DNA from: an uncultured Trichococcus sp.
GTDB taxonomy: Bacteria; Bacillota; Bacilli; Lactobacillales; Aerococcaceae
Assembly (NCBI RefSeq): GCF_963667775.1
Contig: NZ_OY764015.1
Coordinates: 3,089,001 to 3,153,000 of the forward strand
Length of the DNA: 64,000 bases
Direction of reading: 5' to 3'
This document shows positions 31,582 through 42,653 of this stretch, piece by piece (positions within the stretch are counted from its first letter, which is position 1; the number at the start of each line of letters is the position of its first letter). The translations under genes and the position numbers were made by a program. The notes under the pieces were generated by a model. The model saw nothing but the letters and a program-made list of their open reading frames with translations, did no database searches and had not been told where the DNA came from.

Positions 31582-31770
31582 ATGCTGATGGAGACTGAAA
31601 ATTGGGTACAGGAACAACTGGATCGTTTAGTGGAAGCAAGCAGGGATTACCGGCAAAAAGCACTCTTCCAGGAAACGAAGAAGTTGTTCCAGGAACAGTA
31701 CCAACGGATGGAGCAAATGCAAGGCGAACTGGAAGGGCGGATCTGGAGCCCGAAAGAGTGGTCGAATTAG
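31582..31770 (+). CDS. Small helical hypothetical protein
   Basis: A 62-residue, highly charged, probably all-helical protein (many Glu, Gln, Arg and Lys, with VQEQLDRLVEASRDYRQKAL). No family is recognised. It starts 15 bases after the quinone reductase, with GAGGG before the ATG, and ends just before a bidirectional terminator, so co-transcription is likely. The composition resembles the charged C-terminal extension of the quinone reductase, which hints at an interaction, but this is speculation. Confidence 0.55.
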   Translation: MLMETENWVQEQLDRLVEASRDYRQKALFQETKKLFQEQYQRMEQMQGELEGRIWSPKEWSN

Positions 31771-31780
31771 AAAGTTCAAA

Positions 31781-31822
31781 AAATAGAGGACAGCTGAGCG
31801 TTTGCTTGGCTGTCCTCTATTT
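31781..31822. terminator. Bidirectional terminator
   Basis: A perfect 14-bp stem AAATAGAGGACAGC/GCTGTCCTCTATTT lies between the convergent small-protein and GNAT genes. Confidence 0.85.
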
Positions 31823-31829
31823 ACGTTGT

Positions 31830-32369
31830 TTATGGGCCCGGTGTGAGCGGATATTGGTAGACGTAATCGTCCATCACGAAGCCGCCTCCGATTGGGGAGA
31901 CGATGGATTCCGTGCGGACAAAACCGAATTTTTCGTAGAATGAGATGGAACCTTCGTTGTATTTGTTGACGGTAAGCTCGAGAACTTTTTTCCGTTCTTG
32001 CTTTGCTAAATCGATCATTTTTTGCATGATCTGATAGGCGTAGCCTTGCCCACGGGCTTCCTTCAGAAGGTAAAGTTTGCTGATGAACAGCTTGTCGTCC
32101 TGCAGTTGGATAGCCAAGTAACCCGCAGATTGACCCTCGCTTTTGATGAGGAAATAATCCAATCTGCCTGTTTCGATGTCCTCTTCCAGATTCGCTTTGG
32201 ACTGGATATTCTCCAACATATAAGTAACCTGTTCCGGACCGAGGATCGGCAGATAGTATTCATGCCAGATGATGTCAGCCAAGCGGGACAGCTCATTGAT
32301 CTGCTCCATGCTTTCGACAGGTTCCAACCGGAGTGATGTTTCGCGCGAAAACAGCTGCGGAGTCGTCAT
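31830..32369 (-). CDS. GNAT-family N-acetyltransferase
   Basis: A 179-residue GNAT protein. The acetyl-CoA-binding motif A is LYLLKEARGQGYAYQIM (about residues 96-112), followed by KVLELTVNKYNEGSISFYEKFGFVR, the usual motif B. The acceptor amine is unknown. The start is one base after the tyrS stop on the same strand, so it is read from the tyrS T-box transcript, an uncommon way to control an acetyltransferase. Confidence 0.85.
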   Translation of the reverse strand: MTTPQLFSRETSLRLEPVESMEQINELSRLADIIWHEYYLPILGPEQVTYMLENIQSKANLEEDIETGRLDYFLIKSEGQSAGYLAIQLQDDKLFISKLYLLKEARGQGYAYQIMQKMIDLAKQERKKVLELTVNKYNEGSISFYEKFGFVRTESIVSPIGGGFVMDDYVYQYPLTPGP

Positions 32370-32370
32370 G

Positions 32371-33633
32371 TTAAGCCACCAACTTTACCAGGAAATATTT
32401 CTTTTTGCCGCGGCGTACAAGGATGAAACGGCCTTCGAAAGAATTTTCGGCAGTGATGATGAAGGCCGGATCCGTGATTTTGTCGCCATTGATGGAAATG
32501 GCGCCGTTTTGGATATCTTCGCGTGACTGGCGGCGGGAAGGTTCGATTCCCAGATCGACCAGCCAAGTCACCAATTCCTGCTCCTTCAGGTCCGATTCGA
32601 ACGTTGGCATATTTTTGAATCCTTCAGCAATTTCGTCTGCCGTCAATTCCTTCACTTCGCCGGTAAACAGGGCTTTTGTGATCTTCAACGCATCCGCCAA
32701 GGCTTGTTCGCTGTGGACGAAGCGTGTCATTTCAGCTGCCAATACTTTTTGGGCTTCGCGTTTGTGCGGCTCAGCTTCCACTTTTTCAGCCAAAGCATCG
32801 ATTTCTTCCTTTGAAAGGAAAGTGAAGTATTTCAAGTATTTGACGACATCGCGGTCGTCCTGGTTCACCCAGAATTGGTAGAACTCGTAAGGCGTTGTTT
32901 TTTTCGGATCCAACCAGACCGCACCGCCGGCAGTCTTGCCGAATTTCGTGCCGTCAGCCTTCAGCATCAAAGGAATCGTCAAACCGAAAGCTTTTGCTTC
33001 CGCACCTTCTTTTTTACGGATCAGGTCCAAGCCGGCAGTGATATTGCCCCATTGATCCTGACCACCGATCTGAAGGTTGACGCCTTCATTCTGGAAAAGG
33101 TGCAGGAAGTCCATCGACTGCAGAATCTGGTAAGTGAATTCTGTGAAAGAAATGCCGGTATCCAGACGGCTGGCTACGATATCTTTGGCCAACATCGTAT
33201 TGATGTTGAAGTTCTTGCCGAAGTCACGCAGGAAATCCAACAGCGTCAAATCTTTTGTCCAGTCATAGTTGTTGACGAGACGGATGTCGGCTGAACTGTC
33301 GGAAAGGAACAGTTTCTTCATTTGAGCGGTCAAAGCATTTGCATTCTCGACGACTTGATCCATTGATTGCAGAACCCGTTCCTCGCTTTTTCCGCTTGGG
33401 TCGCCGATCGAGCCGGTTGCGCCGCCGATCAGGATGACGGGTCTGTGACCAGCCAGTTGGAATCTCTTCAATACGATGAAGGGGATCAAGTGGCCGATAT
33501 GAAGGCTGTCGCCGGTAGGGTCAACGCCGCAATAGAGGCCGATCTGCTCCTCCTCCGTTAATTTCCGCAATCCTGCCGCGTCCGTTTGTTGGTTGATGGC
33601 GCCGCGCCACTCTAATTCATCGATGATATTCAT
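32371..33633 (-). CDS. tyrS: Tyrosyl-tRNA synthetase
   Basis: A 420-residue class I synthetase that charges tRNA-Tyr in the cytoplasm. It has HIGH in DSLHIGHLIPF, the tyrosine-pocket YCGVDPTGDS, the KMSKS equivalent KFGKT in the middle, and a C-terminal S4 RNA-binding domain ending FILVRRGKKKYFLVKL. An in-frame ATG at 33642 overlaps the AAGGAA ribosome site, so the start is taken as ATG 33633 (MNIIDELEWRG), which is also the common TyrS N-terminus. Expression is controlled by a T-box leader upstream. It is followed directly by the GNAT gene. Confidence 0.95.
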   Translation of the reverse strand: MNIIDELEWRGAINQQTDAAGLRKLTEEEQIGLYCGVDPTGDSLHIGHLIPFIVLKRFQLAGHRPVILIGGATGSIGDPSGKSEERVLQSMDQVVENANALTAQMKKLFLSDSSADIRLVNNYDWTKDLTLLDFLRDFGKNFNINTMLAKDIVASRLDTGISFTEFTYQILQSMDFLHLFQNEGVNLQIGGQDQWGNITAGLDLIRKKEGAEAKAFGLTIPLMLKADGTKFGKTAGGAVWLDPKKTTPYEFYQFWVNQDDRDVVKYLKYFTFLSKEEIDALAEKVEAEPHKREAQKVLAAEMTRFVHSEQALADALKITKALFTGEVKELTADEIAEGFKNMPTFESDLKEQELVTWLVDLGIEPSRRQSREDIQNGAISINGDKITDPAFIITAENSFEGRFILVRRGKKKYFLVKLVA

Positions 33634-33665
33634 GTGCTTCATTCCTTTTCTTGTAATTTTATATG

Positions 33666-33932
33666 CAAAAAAATCCCTGTCCAGACAAGAAAATTCTTGT
33701 TTGAACAGGGACGATAGTTACCGTGTTACCACCCAGCTTGCAGAGTCATCCGAATCGGAAAGACTTTGCCACTCAGACATGTATCGTATGCCGACCGCTT
33801 ATGCGCATAAGAAAGCTCCAAAGTGTAATTCGAATCCAGGCATGCATCAGCTTCCACCAACCGCTGACTCTCTATAGGACAAAATCCCGATTCTACTGTC
33901 TTTTTCATCGCTTTTTATTGTATTGGTTAATT
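33666..33932 (-). promoter_or_regulatory. T-box leader (tyrosine) of tyrS
   Basis: On the minus strand the leader has the stem I elements GGTTGGTGGAAGC, a specifier TAC (Tyr) at 33825-33827, the T-box core GGGTGGTAACACGG (33721-33734) and a terminator stem TCCCTGT/ACAGGGA with a following T-run (33666-33711). Uncharged tRNA-Tyr would stabilise the antiterminator and allow tyrS and the GNAT gene to be read. Confidence 0.9.
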
Positions 33933-33938
33933 GTCGTA

Positions 33939-33968
33939 AGTATAGCGCAGCAAAACTTCAGATGTCAA
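33939..33968 (-). promoter_or_regulatory. tyrS promoter
   Basis: On the minus strand TTGACA (33963-33968), an 18-bp spacer and TATACT (33939-33944). Confidence 0.85.
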
Positions 33969-33989
33969 CCATGACAATAAAAAAAGCAA

Positions 33990-34006
33990 TGTTACATGAA
34001 TGTTAC
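33990..34006 (+). promoter_or_regulatory. WalR-type box upstream of the NlpC/P60 gene
   Basis: TGTTAC-N5-TGTTAC is an exact match to the WalR direct-repeat consensus TGTWAH-N5-TGTWAH. A weaker TGTTAC-N5-GGATAC follows at 34079-34095. The rest of the 33969-34236 gap is A/T rich with a possible -10 TATGAT at 34134. Confidence 0.7.
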
Positions 34007-34236
34007 AAAGCGGGGTGAGGTTGGAAATATTACTGATTACGCGGATTCAGATACATTAGGCTCGCCGTTTTACAGAAATGTTACAGTTAGGATACAACTT
34101 GTCGAAACCGGATCAATCAAAAAAAAACTATGTTATGATTCATTATGTTGATGAATCTTAAGAAAAACTATAAAAAGTTAAAAGATATATAAGTATTATA
34201 ACTAACGACAATCGAATGTAAGTGGAGGAATTAGAC

Positions 34237-35529
34237 TTGAAGAAGAAATTAGTGGCTATCGCATTAGCAGGTACGATCCTTGCAACAAGTATAGTAACGC
34301 CTTTTACAGCTCAAGCAGATGAAGTCTTAACAAAAATCCAACAACAAGAAACGAAAATTTCTGAATTGGACAGCAAACAAAGCACGGCGGAAGAAATCTT
34401 GTCTGCAATCACTGCAGAAGTTGATGCAGCCGAAAAAAGAGCTGAGACGCTTTTGGCAAACCGCGTAAAGACACAAGATGAAATTGTTGCTTTACAAGAA
34501 GAGATTGCCGAATTGCAAGTTGTCATCGCACAACGTGAAGAACAACTGGATGAACAAGCAAGATCTGTTCAAGTTAATGGTTCAAACGAAAATTACTTGA
34601 ACTTTATCGTAGCATCTGAATCTTTCACGGATTTAGTATCCCGCATCGACGTTGTTTCAAAAATGGTTTCGGCCAATAAAGAATTGGTAGAACAGCAAGT
34701 TGCTGATCAAAAAGCTGTTGAAGGCAAGAAAAATAAAACTGAAGACAACTTAAATAAAATCAATGCAATGGCCATGGAGTTGGAACAACTTAAAGGCGAT
34801 CTTCAAGTGAAGAAAATCGAACAAGAAAGCGCCATTGCCGCTTTAGCTGCTGAAAAAGCGACAGCTGAATCCGACCGTCAAATGTTCATAGCACAAAAAG
34901 AAGAAGCAGACCAAAGAGCTGCCGCGGAGGCTGCTGCCATTGCCGCTGCTGAAGCTGCCGCAGCAACTGTAGCTGCTACGGTCGCACAAACAAGCTCAGA
35001 AGAATCTTCAACCGTTGACATTGCTGCAAGCGACACAGTTGCAAGTTCCGAGTCAGTAGCTCCAACTCAACCAGTTGTCAGCAATCCGGTAGCAGAAAGT
35101 GCACCAGTTGCACCGCCCGTCAGCGCACCAGTTGCACCTGCGCCAGTCGTTCCTGCACCGGAATTATCAGCACCAACAGGCGATGTTGTTTCCATTGCTG
35201 CGAAATATATCGGCGTTCCTTATGTATGGGGAGGAAAAACACCATCAGGGTTTGACTGCTCAGGTTTCACTTCTTATGTCTTCAGAGAAGCATACGGCAT
35301 CGAAATCGGTGGCTACACAGTTCCTCAAGAAAACTCAGGTACACAGATTGCTGTATCAGCCGCACAAGCGGGAGATTTGATTTTCTGGGGTTCAAGAGGC
35401 GCGACTTATCACGTTGCGATCTACGTAGGCGGCGGACAATACATCCACGCTCCAGCACCAGGCCAAACAGTTACTTATTCTTCTTACAACCTTTCCGGCG
35501 CATCATTTGCTGTTCGTGTTGCAAGATAA
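34237..35529 (+). CDS. Secreted coiled-coil NlpC/P60 peptidoglycan hydrolase
   Basis: A 430-residue secreted protein. The signal peptide MKKKLVAIALAGTILATSIV is probably cut after AQA (residue 26). Then come a long coiled coil rich in Glu, Gln and Lys (about 30-230), an Ala/Pro/Val-rich linker (about 230-310), and a C-terminal NlpC/P60 domain with Cys341 (DCSGFTSYV), His392 (YHVAIYVG) and His404. The plan matches PcsB/SagA/P60-type cell-separation endopeptidases, in which the coiled coil is usually regulated by FtsEX. It is a single gene behind a WalR box and starts at TTG 34237 after GGAGG. The cleaved bond is a cross-bridge or stem-peptide bond by family. Confidence 0.9.
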   Translation: MKKKLVAIALAGTILATSIVTPFTAQADEVLTKIQQQETKISELDSKQSTAEEILSAITAEVDAAEKRAETLLANRVKTQDEIVALQEEIAELQVVIAQREEQLDEQARSVQVNGSNENYLNFIVASESFTDLVSRIDVVSKMVSANKELVEQQVADQKAVEGKKNKTEDNLNKINAMAMELEQLKGDLQVKKIEQESAIAALAAEKATAESDRQMFIAQKEEADQRAAAEAAAIAAAEAAAATVAATVAQTSSEESSTVDIAASDTVASSESVAPTQPVVSNPVAESAPVAPPVSAPVAPAPVVPAPELSAPTGDVVSIAAKYIGVPYVWGGKTPSGFDCSGFTSYVFREAYGIEIGGYTVPQENSGTQIAVSAAQAGDLIFWGSRGATYHVAIYVGGGQYIHAPAPGQTVTYSSYNLSGASFAVRVAR

Positions 35530-35541
35530 TCCAAAATTTAC

Positions 35542-35567
35542 GACAGTCCTCCGGGGCTGTCTTTTTT
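35542..35567 (+). terminator. Terminator after the NlpC/P60 gene
   Basis: Stem GACAG(TCC)/(GGGG)CTGTC followed by six T. Confidence 0.85.
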
Positions 35568-35587
35568 GTATCTTCAGAAGGTTGCAG

Positions 35588-35618
35588 TTGACTTTGACGC
35601 AACGTCAAGGTGTAAGAT
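35588..35618 (+). promoter_or_regulatory. MerR-type promoter with 19-bp spacer
   Basis: TTGACT (35588-35593) and TAAGAT (35613-35618) are 19 bp apart, the stretched spacing MerR proteins correct. The spacer contains the palindrome TTGACG-CAA-CGTCAA (35594-35608), the likely operator. It precedes the regulator's own gene. Confidence 0.75.
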
Positions 35619-35639
35619 GGAATCATCGGAGGGGATAGG

Positions 35640-36404
35640 GTGGAGTATACAATACAAAAATTGAGCCGGTTGGCCGGGGTCAGCACGAGGACGCTGCGCT
35701 TCTATGACGAAATCGGACTGCTGAAGCCCAAACGCACCAGTTCCTCCGGCTACCGCATCTACGGTGAGACAGAGGTGGACAGGCTGCAACAGATTCTGTT
35801 CTTCAAGCAACTGTCCTTTTCGCTTGATGAGATCAAAACTGCGATAGATGATCCGGCCTATGACGCGGAACAATCATTGGTCGCACATAAACGGGCACTG
35901 TTGGAGAAGAAGAAGGAAATCGAATTGCTGATCAAAACGGTGGATGCTACGCTTGACGAAAAAAGAGGAGGCAGAAAAATGAGCGACAAAGAAAAATTCG
36001 AAGGCTTGAAACGGGAGCTGCTCGACGAGAACGAAACCAACTATGGGCAGGAAATCCATGAAAAATACGGCGAAAAGACCGTCAAGGCATCAAATAAAAA
36101 ATTCGCAGGCATGAGCGAAGCGGACTTTGACGCAATGCAGGAGATGGCTGTGCGCTTGCAGGAGCTGCTGACGGAGGCGATGGCTACGGGGGATGCCGGC
36201 GGAGAGGGTGCCTTGGCTGTTGCAGCATTGCATAAACAGTGGCTGAGCTACACTTGGCCAACTTACTCCTCGGAAGCGCATCGCGGCCTGGCTCAGATGT
36301 ATGTCGGCGACGAAAGATTCACGGCATATTACGACAAAGCATCCGGCAAAGGGGCCGCCGCCTTTTTGCGGGATGCGATCCACAACTATACCGATAAGTG
36401 GTGA
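35640..36404 (+). CDS. MerR-family regulator with TipAS drug-recognition domain
   Basis: A 254-residue protein. The N-terminal MerR helix-turn-helix begins YTIQKLSRLAGVSTRTLRFYDEIGLL (about 3-28) and is followed by a dimerisation helix to about residue 115. The C-terminal TipAS domain (about 120-254) resembles the antibiotic-binding domain of TipAL, including the W-rich LHKQWLSYTWPTYSSEAHRGLAQMY stretch. TipA-type regulators bind diverse antibiotics or hydrophobic compounds and activate their promoter. The promoter with a long spacer just upstream suggests autoregulation. No obvious target gene follows; metG comes next behind a terminator. GTG start at 35640. Confidence 0.87.
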   Translation: MEYTIQKLSRLAGVSTRTLRFYDEIGLLKPKRTSSSGYRIYGETEVDRLQQILFFKQLSFSLDEIKTAIDDPAYDAEQSLVAHKRALLEKKKEIELLIKTVDATLDEKRGGRKMSDKEKFEGLKRELLDENETNYGQEIHEKYGEKTVKASNKKFAGMSEADFDAMQEMAVRLQELLTEAMATGDAGGEGALAVAALHKQWLSYTWPTYSSEAHRGLAQMYVGDERFTAYYDKASGKGAAAFLRDAIHNYTDKW

Positions 36405-36424
36405 ATGAAGCTGGTGCGGCCGGG

Positions 36425-36450
36425 AGCCGAACGTTGCTTTCGGCTTTTTT
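36425..36450 (+). terminator. Terminator after the TipA-like gene
   Basis: Stem AGCCGAA/TTCGGCT with a seven-base loop followed by five T. Confidence 0.85.
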
Positions 36451-36574
36451 GTGCGTGGATCCGGAGGTGCAGGCATTGGCAGGAGGTTGCCGCTTGTTTC
36501 GAATTTCGCGCCCCAACCCTTGACTTTTGTGGTAGAATGGTACGGTAAGTTGCGTACATTCGCAAAGAACTTAG

Positions 36575-38617
<2,043 letters not shown>

Positions 38618-38631
38618 GTTTTTTGTGATTT

Positions 38632-38663
38632 GAGGAGCCTGGGGCAGTTGTCCCGGACTCCTT
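38632..38663 (+). terminator. Weak terminator-like hairpin after metG
   Basis: AGGAG and GGG arms with CC and ACTCCT partners flank a short loop, but only a three-base T-run follows. Read-through to tatD is likely. Confidence 0.4.
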
Positions 38664-38730
38664 TGTCCATTTTAAATGCAGAAGAATCAAGGGAGGCAAC
38701 GGCCTTCCTGCAGGCAAAGGAAAGGAATCT

Positions 38731-39513
38731 ATGGATAAATTACTATTTGATACACACACGCATCTGAATGTGGATGCTTTTGCGGATGATGTGGACGCGG
38801 CCATCGCAAGGGCTCACGAAGCTGGTGTCGGAAGGTTTGCGGTCGTGGGCTTCGATGCCGACACAATAAAAAGGTCGCTCGAATTGAGTGCGGAATATCC
38901 TGAAATCTACAGCATCATCGGTTGGCACCCTACCGAAGCAGCGAGCTATACTGCGGCAGTGGAAGACAGCCTGATGGCACTGCTTGAAGAAAAAAAGGTT
39001 GTTGCCATGGGCGAGATGGGTCTGGATTACCACTGGGATACAGCGCCGCATGACGTCCAGGCGAAAGTGTTCAGAAGGCAAATCGCGATCGCCAAAGAAT
39101 TGGAACTGCCGATCAGTATCCATATGCGAGACGCCATCGAAGACACGTACCGCATCTTGAAAGAAGAGGATGTGCGCGACATAGGCGGCATCATGCACAG
39201 CTTCAGTGGTGATGTGGACTATATGAAGAAGTTTTTGGATTTGGGCATGCACATTTCGATCAGTGGCGTCGTCACTTTCAAAAAAGCGACAGAAGTCCAT
39301 GAAGTGGCCAAAGTTGTTCCGATCGAGAAGCTTCTGGTCGAAACCGATGCGCCGTATCTGGCGCCGGTCCCTTTCCGCGGAAAGCGAAATGAACCGGCCT
39401 ATGTGCGTTATGTAGCCGAAAAGATTGCTGAATTGCGTGGACAGACAATCGAACAGATTGCGCGGCAGACAACCAAAAACGCGAATAAATTATTTGGGTT
39501 GGACGACAAATGA
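38731..39513 (+). CDS. tatD: TatD-family metal-dependent DNase
   Basis: A 260-residue TIM-barrel metal hydrolase: [12 protein letters not shown] (metal His at the N-terminus), [10 protein letters not shown] (about 91-100), [17 protein letters not shown] and [11 protein letters not shown], all typical of TatD. It is a 3'-5' exonuclease or deoxyribonuclease acting in DNA repair and turnover in the cytoplasm. Its stop overlaps the start of rnmV by four bases. This order is the same as in Bacillus (yabD-rnmV-rsmA). Confidence 0.93.
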   Translation: MDKLLFDTHTHLNVDAFADDVDAAIARAHEAGVGRFAVVGFDADTIKRSLELSAEYPEIYSIIGWHPTEAASYTAAVEDSLMALLEEKKVVAMGEMGLDYHWDTAPHDVQAKVFRRQIAIAKELELPISIHMRDAIEDTYRILKEEDVRDIGGIMHSFSGDVDYMKKFLDLGMHISISGVVTFKKATEVHEVAKVVPIEKLLVETDAPYLAPVPFRGKRNEPAYVRYVAEKIAELRGQTIEQIARQTTKNANKLFGLDDK

Positions 39514-40109
39514 AAATAGAAGAAATTATAGTGGTTGAGGGGAAAGACGACACCAAACGGATCAAGGAAGCGGTGGAGGCCGATACGATCGAAACGAACG
39601 GTTCGGCAATCAATGAAGCAACGTTGCAGCTGATTGCCCATGCGCAAGCGACACGTGGCGTCATCGTCTTCACCGATCCGGATTATCCGGGCGGCAAAAT
39701 CCGGGCAACAATCGTGGAACGGATACCCGGCGTCAAGCATGCATTCCTGCGCAAGGATGATGCGCAATCTCCGAAAGGTGGAAGTTTAGGAATCGAACAT
39801 GCCTCCCCGGAGAACATAAGGGCAGCGCTGAAGAATGTTTATACGCAAAGACAGGTTGAAACGAGCGATATCGACAGGAAATTCCTTGATGAATGGCACT
39901 TGATCGGACACGCCGATTCAGGGCGCTATCGTGAATTGCTGGGAGATGTGCTCGGAATCGGCCATACCAACGGCAAACAGTTGTTAAAACGCCTGCGCAT
40001 GTTTCAACTGGAAAAAGAAGATGTCAACACAGCGATGACAGCCATTTTAAAAGAACTGGATGAAAAGGATAGCCTGACCGCTCAGCGGCAGGAGGAGGAA
40101 AACAGATGA
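39510..40109 (+). CDS. rnmV: Ribonuclease M5
   Basis: A 199-residue Toprim-domain nuclease that processes the 5S rRNA precursor. Toprim motifs are [11 protein letters not shown] (about 8-18) and [12 protein letters not shown] (about 54-65), followed by [18 protein letters not shown]. It overlaps tatD upstream and rsmA downstream by four bases each, giving a tightly coupled trio of nucleic-acid enzymes. Full length for the family. Confidence 0.95.
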   Translation: MKIEEIIVVEGKDDTKRIKEAVEADTIETNGSAINEATLQLIAHAQATRGVIVFTDPDYPGGKIRATIVERIPGVKHAFLRKDDAQSPKGGSLGIEHASPENIRAALKNVYTQRQVETSDIDRKFLDEWHLIGHADSGRYRELLGDVLGIGHTNGKQLLKRLRMFQLEKEDVNTAMTAILKELDEKDSLTAQRQEEENR

Positions 40110-41005
40110 GTGCATTAGAACACCAGAAGGATATAGCGACACCAAGCAGAACGAACGCCATCTTAAAGAAATACCATCTGACCATGAAGAAAAGCCTAGG
40201 GCAAAACTTTTTGGTGGAACCGAATATATTGACGAAGATGGTGGCTGCAGCCGGCATCGACAAAAACACCAATGCGATCGAGATCGGTCCCGGTATCGGA
40301 GCCTTGACGGAGCGCCTTGCCAGAGAAGCCAAAAAAGTAGTGGCGTTTGAAGTGGACAGACGACTGGCGCCTATTTTGAAGACGGAACTTGCGCAATACG
40401 ATAATATCGAAATCATTTTTCAGGATATTCTGCAGGCGAATGTTCCGCAGGTCATCGAGGAGCATTTTGAACCGGCTGAACGATTGGTGGTAGCGGCGAA
40501 TCTGCCTTACTACATCACGACGCCGATTATCATGAATTTCATCGAGACGGATTTGCCGATCGATACGTTTGTGATGATGATGCAAAAGGAAGTCGCACAA
40601 CGCATGACCGCCAAGCCCGGAACGAAAGCATTCGGTTCATTGACGATTGCGATCGACTACTATACGGAAGCCGAGATTGCCTTCATCGTTCCGAAAACCG
40701 TTTTTGTGCCGCAACCGAATGTCGATTCGGCAATCCTGAAGCTGCAACGGAGAGCGGAACCGAAAGTGAAGGTCACGGATGAGAAGTTCTTCTTTGATTT
40801 GGTCCGCGCCGGTTTCAACCAACGCAGAAAAACGCTCTGGAACAATCTGCAGTCGCGCTACGGCAAAACCGAAGAGGTCAAGGCTGCTTTGACAGCCGGA
40901 CTTGAAGAAGCCGGTATCGAGCCTTCAAAACGGGCAGAAGCCCTTAGCATCGAACAATTTGCGGACCTTGCGAACGCATTGGTCAAATATTTGGATGTTC
41001 AGTGA
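40106..41005 (+). CDS. rsmA: 16S rRNA (adenine-N6,N6)-dimethyltransferase
   Basis: A 299-residue RsmA/KsgA enzyme, dimethylating two adjacent adenines near the 3' end of 16S rRNA with S-adenosylmethionine. It has [14 protein letters not shown] (about 31-44), the SAM motif [13 protein letters not shown] (about 60), the catalytic [10 protein letters not shown] motif, and VDSAILKL with [13 protein letters not shown] in the C-terminal domain. It overlaps rnmV by four bases. Loss in other bacteria gives kasugamycin resistance. Confidence 0.96.
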   Translation: MSALEHQKDIATPSRTNAILKKYHLTMKKSLGQNFLVEPNILTKMVAAAGIDKNTNAIEIGPGIGALTERLAREAKKVVAFEVDRRLAPILKTELAQYDNIEIIFQDILQANVPQVIEEHFEPAERLVVAANLPYYITTPIIMNFIETDLPIDTFVMMMQKEVAQRMTAKPGTKAFGSLTIAIDYYTEAEIAFIVPKTVFVPQPNVDSAILKLQRRAEPKVKVTDEKFFFDLVRAGFNQRRKTLWNNLQSRYGKTEEVKAALTAGLEEAGIEPSKRAEALSIEQFADLANALVKYLDVQ

Positions 41006-41210
41006 ATAGCTGGAGGGGTGTTTGATAGCTGAGTTTCCGGAGTCATCATAGAGAAGAATGATCCGCCTTTTGCATCCCGCATCAGCGCGAGGAATAGATG
41101 GTATAATTTTCCGATTAGTATTTTTACTAAAAAAAAGTAAAAAGATTGATAAGATTTCTTTAAAAATTTATTCGTTTCATAGTTGCGCGCATACGTCCTC
41201 TGTGATATAC

Positions 41211-41239
41211 TTGTTATTTTAATTTATCTGTGTTATACT
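41211..41239 (+). promoter_or_regulatory. veg promoter
   Basis: TTGTTA (41211-41216), a 17-bp spacer and TATACT (41234-41239) in a very A/T-rich region. The start codon is 24 bases after the -10. The remaining 41006-41210 gap shows nothing else I can name. Confidence 0.8.
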
Positions 41240-41262
41240 GTAAATCAGTGAGGTGAAACAGA

Positions 41263-41520
41263 ATGCCGGATAATTTGAGTCAGATTAAGGAACAACTGGA
41301 ATGTCACTTAGGGCAGAAAGTCATGCTGACTGCGCAAGCAGGACGCAAACGCAAGACGGAACGAAAAGGTATTTTACGGGAAACGTATCATGCTGTATTT
41401 GTGGTGGATCTAGACCAAAATGAAAATGCATTTGAACGTGTATCATACAGTTATGCAGATGTTTTAACCGAAGCTGTAGAAATCCTATTTTACGATGAAG
41501 AAAAATGCCAGTACGCTTAA
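41263..41520 (+). CDS. veg: Veg-family protein
   Basis: An 85-residue small beta-rich protein of the Veg family: an N-terminal helix LSQIKEQLECHLGQKV, then RKRKTERKGILRETYHAVFVVDLD and SYSYADVLTEAVEI. In Bacillus, Veg is highly expressed and influences biofilm matrix gene expression; its molecular role is poorly known. The gene is a single unit with a strong promoter and a strong terminator, at its usual place between rsmA and ispE. Confidence 0.92.
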   Translation: MPDNLSQIKEQLECHLGQKVMLTAQAGRKRKTERKGILRETYHAVFVVDLDQNENAFERVSYSYADVLTEAVEILFYDEEKCQYA

Positions 41521-41550
41521 ATTATGTAAGAACTTATTCCAAATAAATCA

Positions 41551-41579
41551 AACAGACATCGAAATGTCTGTTTTTTTTT
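41551..41579 (+). terminator. veg terminator
   Basis: Perfect AACAGACAT/ATGTCTGTT stem with a short loop and a run of T. Confidence 0.92.
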
Positions 41580-41758
41580 ATCGGAAAATCGCTTCATGCA
41601 AACGGAATTGATTGAGGGGCAAAACGGTTCCGGGAACCAAGTCGGATAATAATGATTGTTCAGAAACTAATTCTTGTTTATTGACATATATTTCTTTTAA
41701 AAATGGCACGCTTACGCTAGTATTGTAGTATAAGAATAATGGAGAGGAGCGTGGAGCG

Positions 41759-42619
41759 ATGGAATGGATTGAGCGTGCACCGGCAAAAATAAATTTGGCG
41801 TTAGATGTATTGTATAAGCGGGATGATCTTTATCATGAACTCGAAATGGTGATGGCTTCAGTTGACCTCGCGGACCATCTTACGTTCACTCCTCTCGAAA
41901 AAGATGAAATCAGGATCTACACGAATAAAGTATTTCTGCCCGTGGATACGCGTAATCATGTCTATCAAGCAGTGAAGCTTCTCAAAGACCGTTATGGGAT
42001 AAAAAAGGGCATCAAAATCGAAATCGACAAGAAAATCCCTGTAGCTGCCGGATTAGGCGGCGGTAGCACGGATGCCGCTGCAGCTTTGCGTGCATTGAAC
42101 AAAATCTGGGATCTGCAGCTTTCTGTCGAAGAGCTCATTGCTATCGGCAATCAAGTAGGATCGGATGTTCCGTACAGCATAGTGGGTGGCACAGCCTTTG
42201 TATCAGGTCGGGGGGAAATCGTCCGCAAACTGCGTCCGATGCCATCCTGTTGGGTGATTTTGGCCAAGCCGCGGCTGAGTGTCTCGACGAAGACGATTTT
42301 CCGACTACTGGCTGTCGAGCAATTGCAACATAAGCCGACTTCACGCATCGTAGCGCAAGCCATCGAGGAGGGTGATTATGAGTGGATGTGCCAGAATGTA
42401 GGGAATGCTTTGGAACAAGTGACCTTCAATAAGCATCCGGAATTGCGCCAATTGAAGGATCGGATGGAGAAGTACGGCCTTGACGGCGTGACGATGAGCG
42501 GCAGCGGCCCTACCATCATCGGATTCAGCCGAAACACATCGCGCATCAAAAGAGCCTACAACAGCCTGCGCGGATTCTGCGAAGAAGTATACATGGTCCG
42601 GCTGCTCAATGAAGAATGA
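41759..42619 (+). CDS. ispE: 4-Diphosphocytidyl-2-C-methyl-D-erythritol kinase
   Basis: A 286-residue GHMP kinase with RAPAKINLALDVLYKRDDLYHEL at the N-terminus, the ATP motif PVAAGLGGGSTDAAAALRAL (about 96-115), and a C-terminal MSGSGPTIIGF. IspE phosphorylates a MEP-pathway intermediate of isoprenoid synthesis. No other MEP gene is in the window, and many Lactobacillales use the mevalonate route, so this may be a retained orphan. Its place between veg and purR matches Bacillus. Confidence 0.93.
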   Translation: MEWIERAPAKINLALDVLYKRDDLYHELEMVMASVDLADHLTFTPLEKDEIRIYTNKVFLPVDTRNHVYQAVKLLKDRYGIKKGIKIEIDKKIPVAAGLGGGSTDAAAALRALNKIWDLQLSVEELIAIGNQVGSDVPYSIVGGTAFVSGRGEIVRKLRPMPSCWVILAKPRLSVSTKTIFRLLAVEQLQHKPTSRIVAQAIEEGDYEWMCQNVGNALEQVTFNKHPELRQLKDRMEKYGLDGVTMSGSGPTIIGFSRNTSRIKRAYNSLRGFCEEVYMVRLLNEE

Positions 42620-42653
42620 TCAGAAAAGCGAGCCAAGCTCGCTCTGCCAAATC

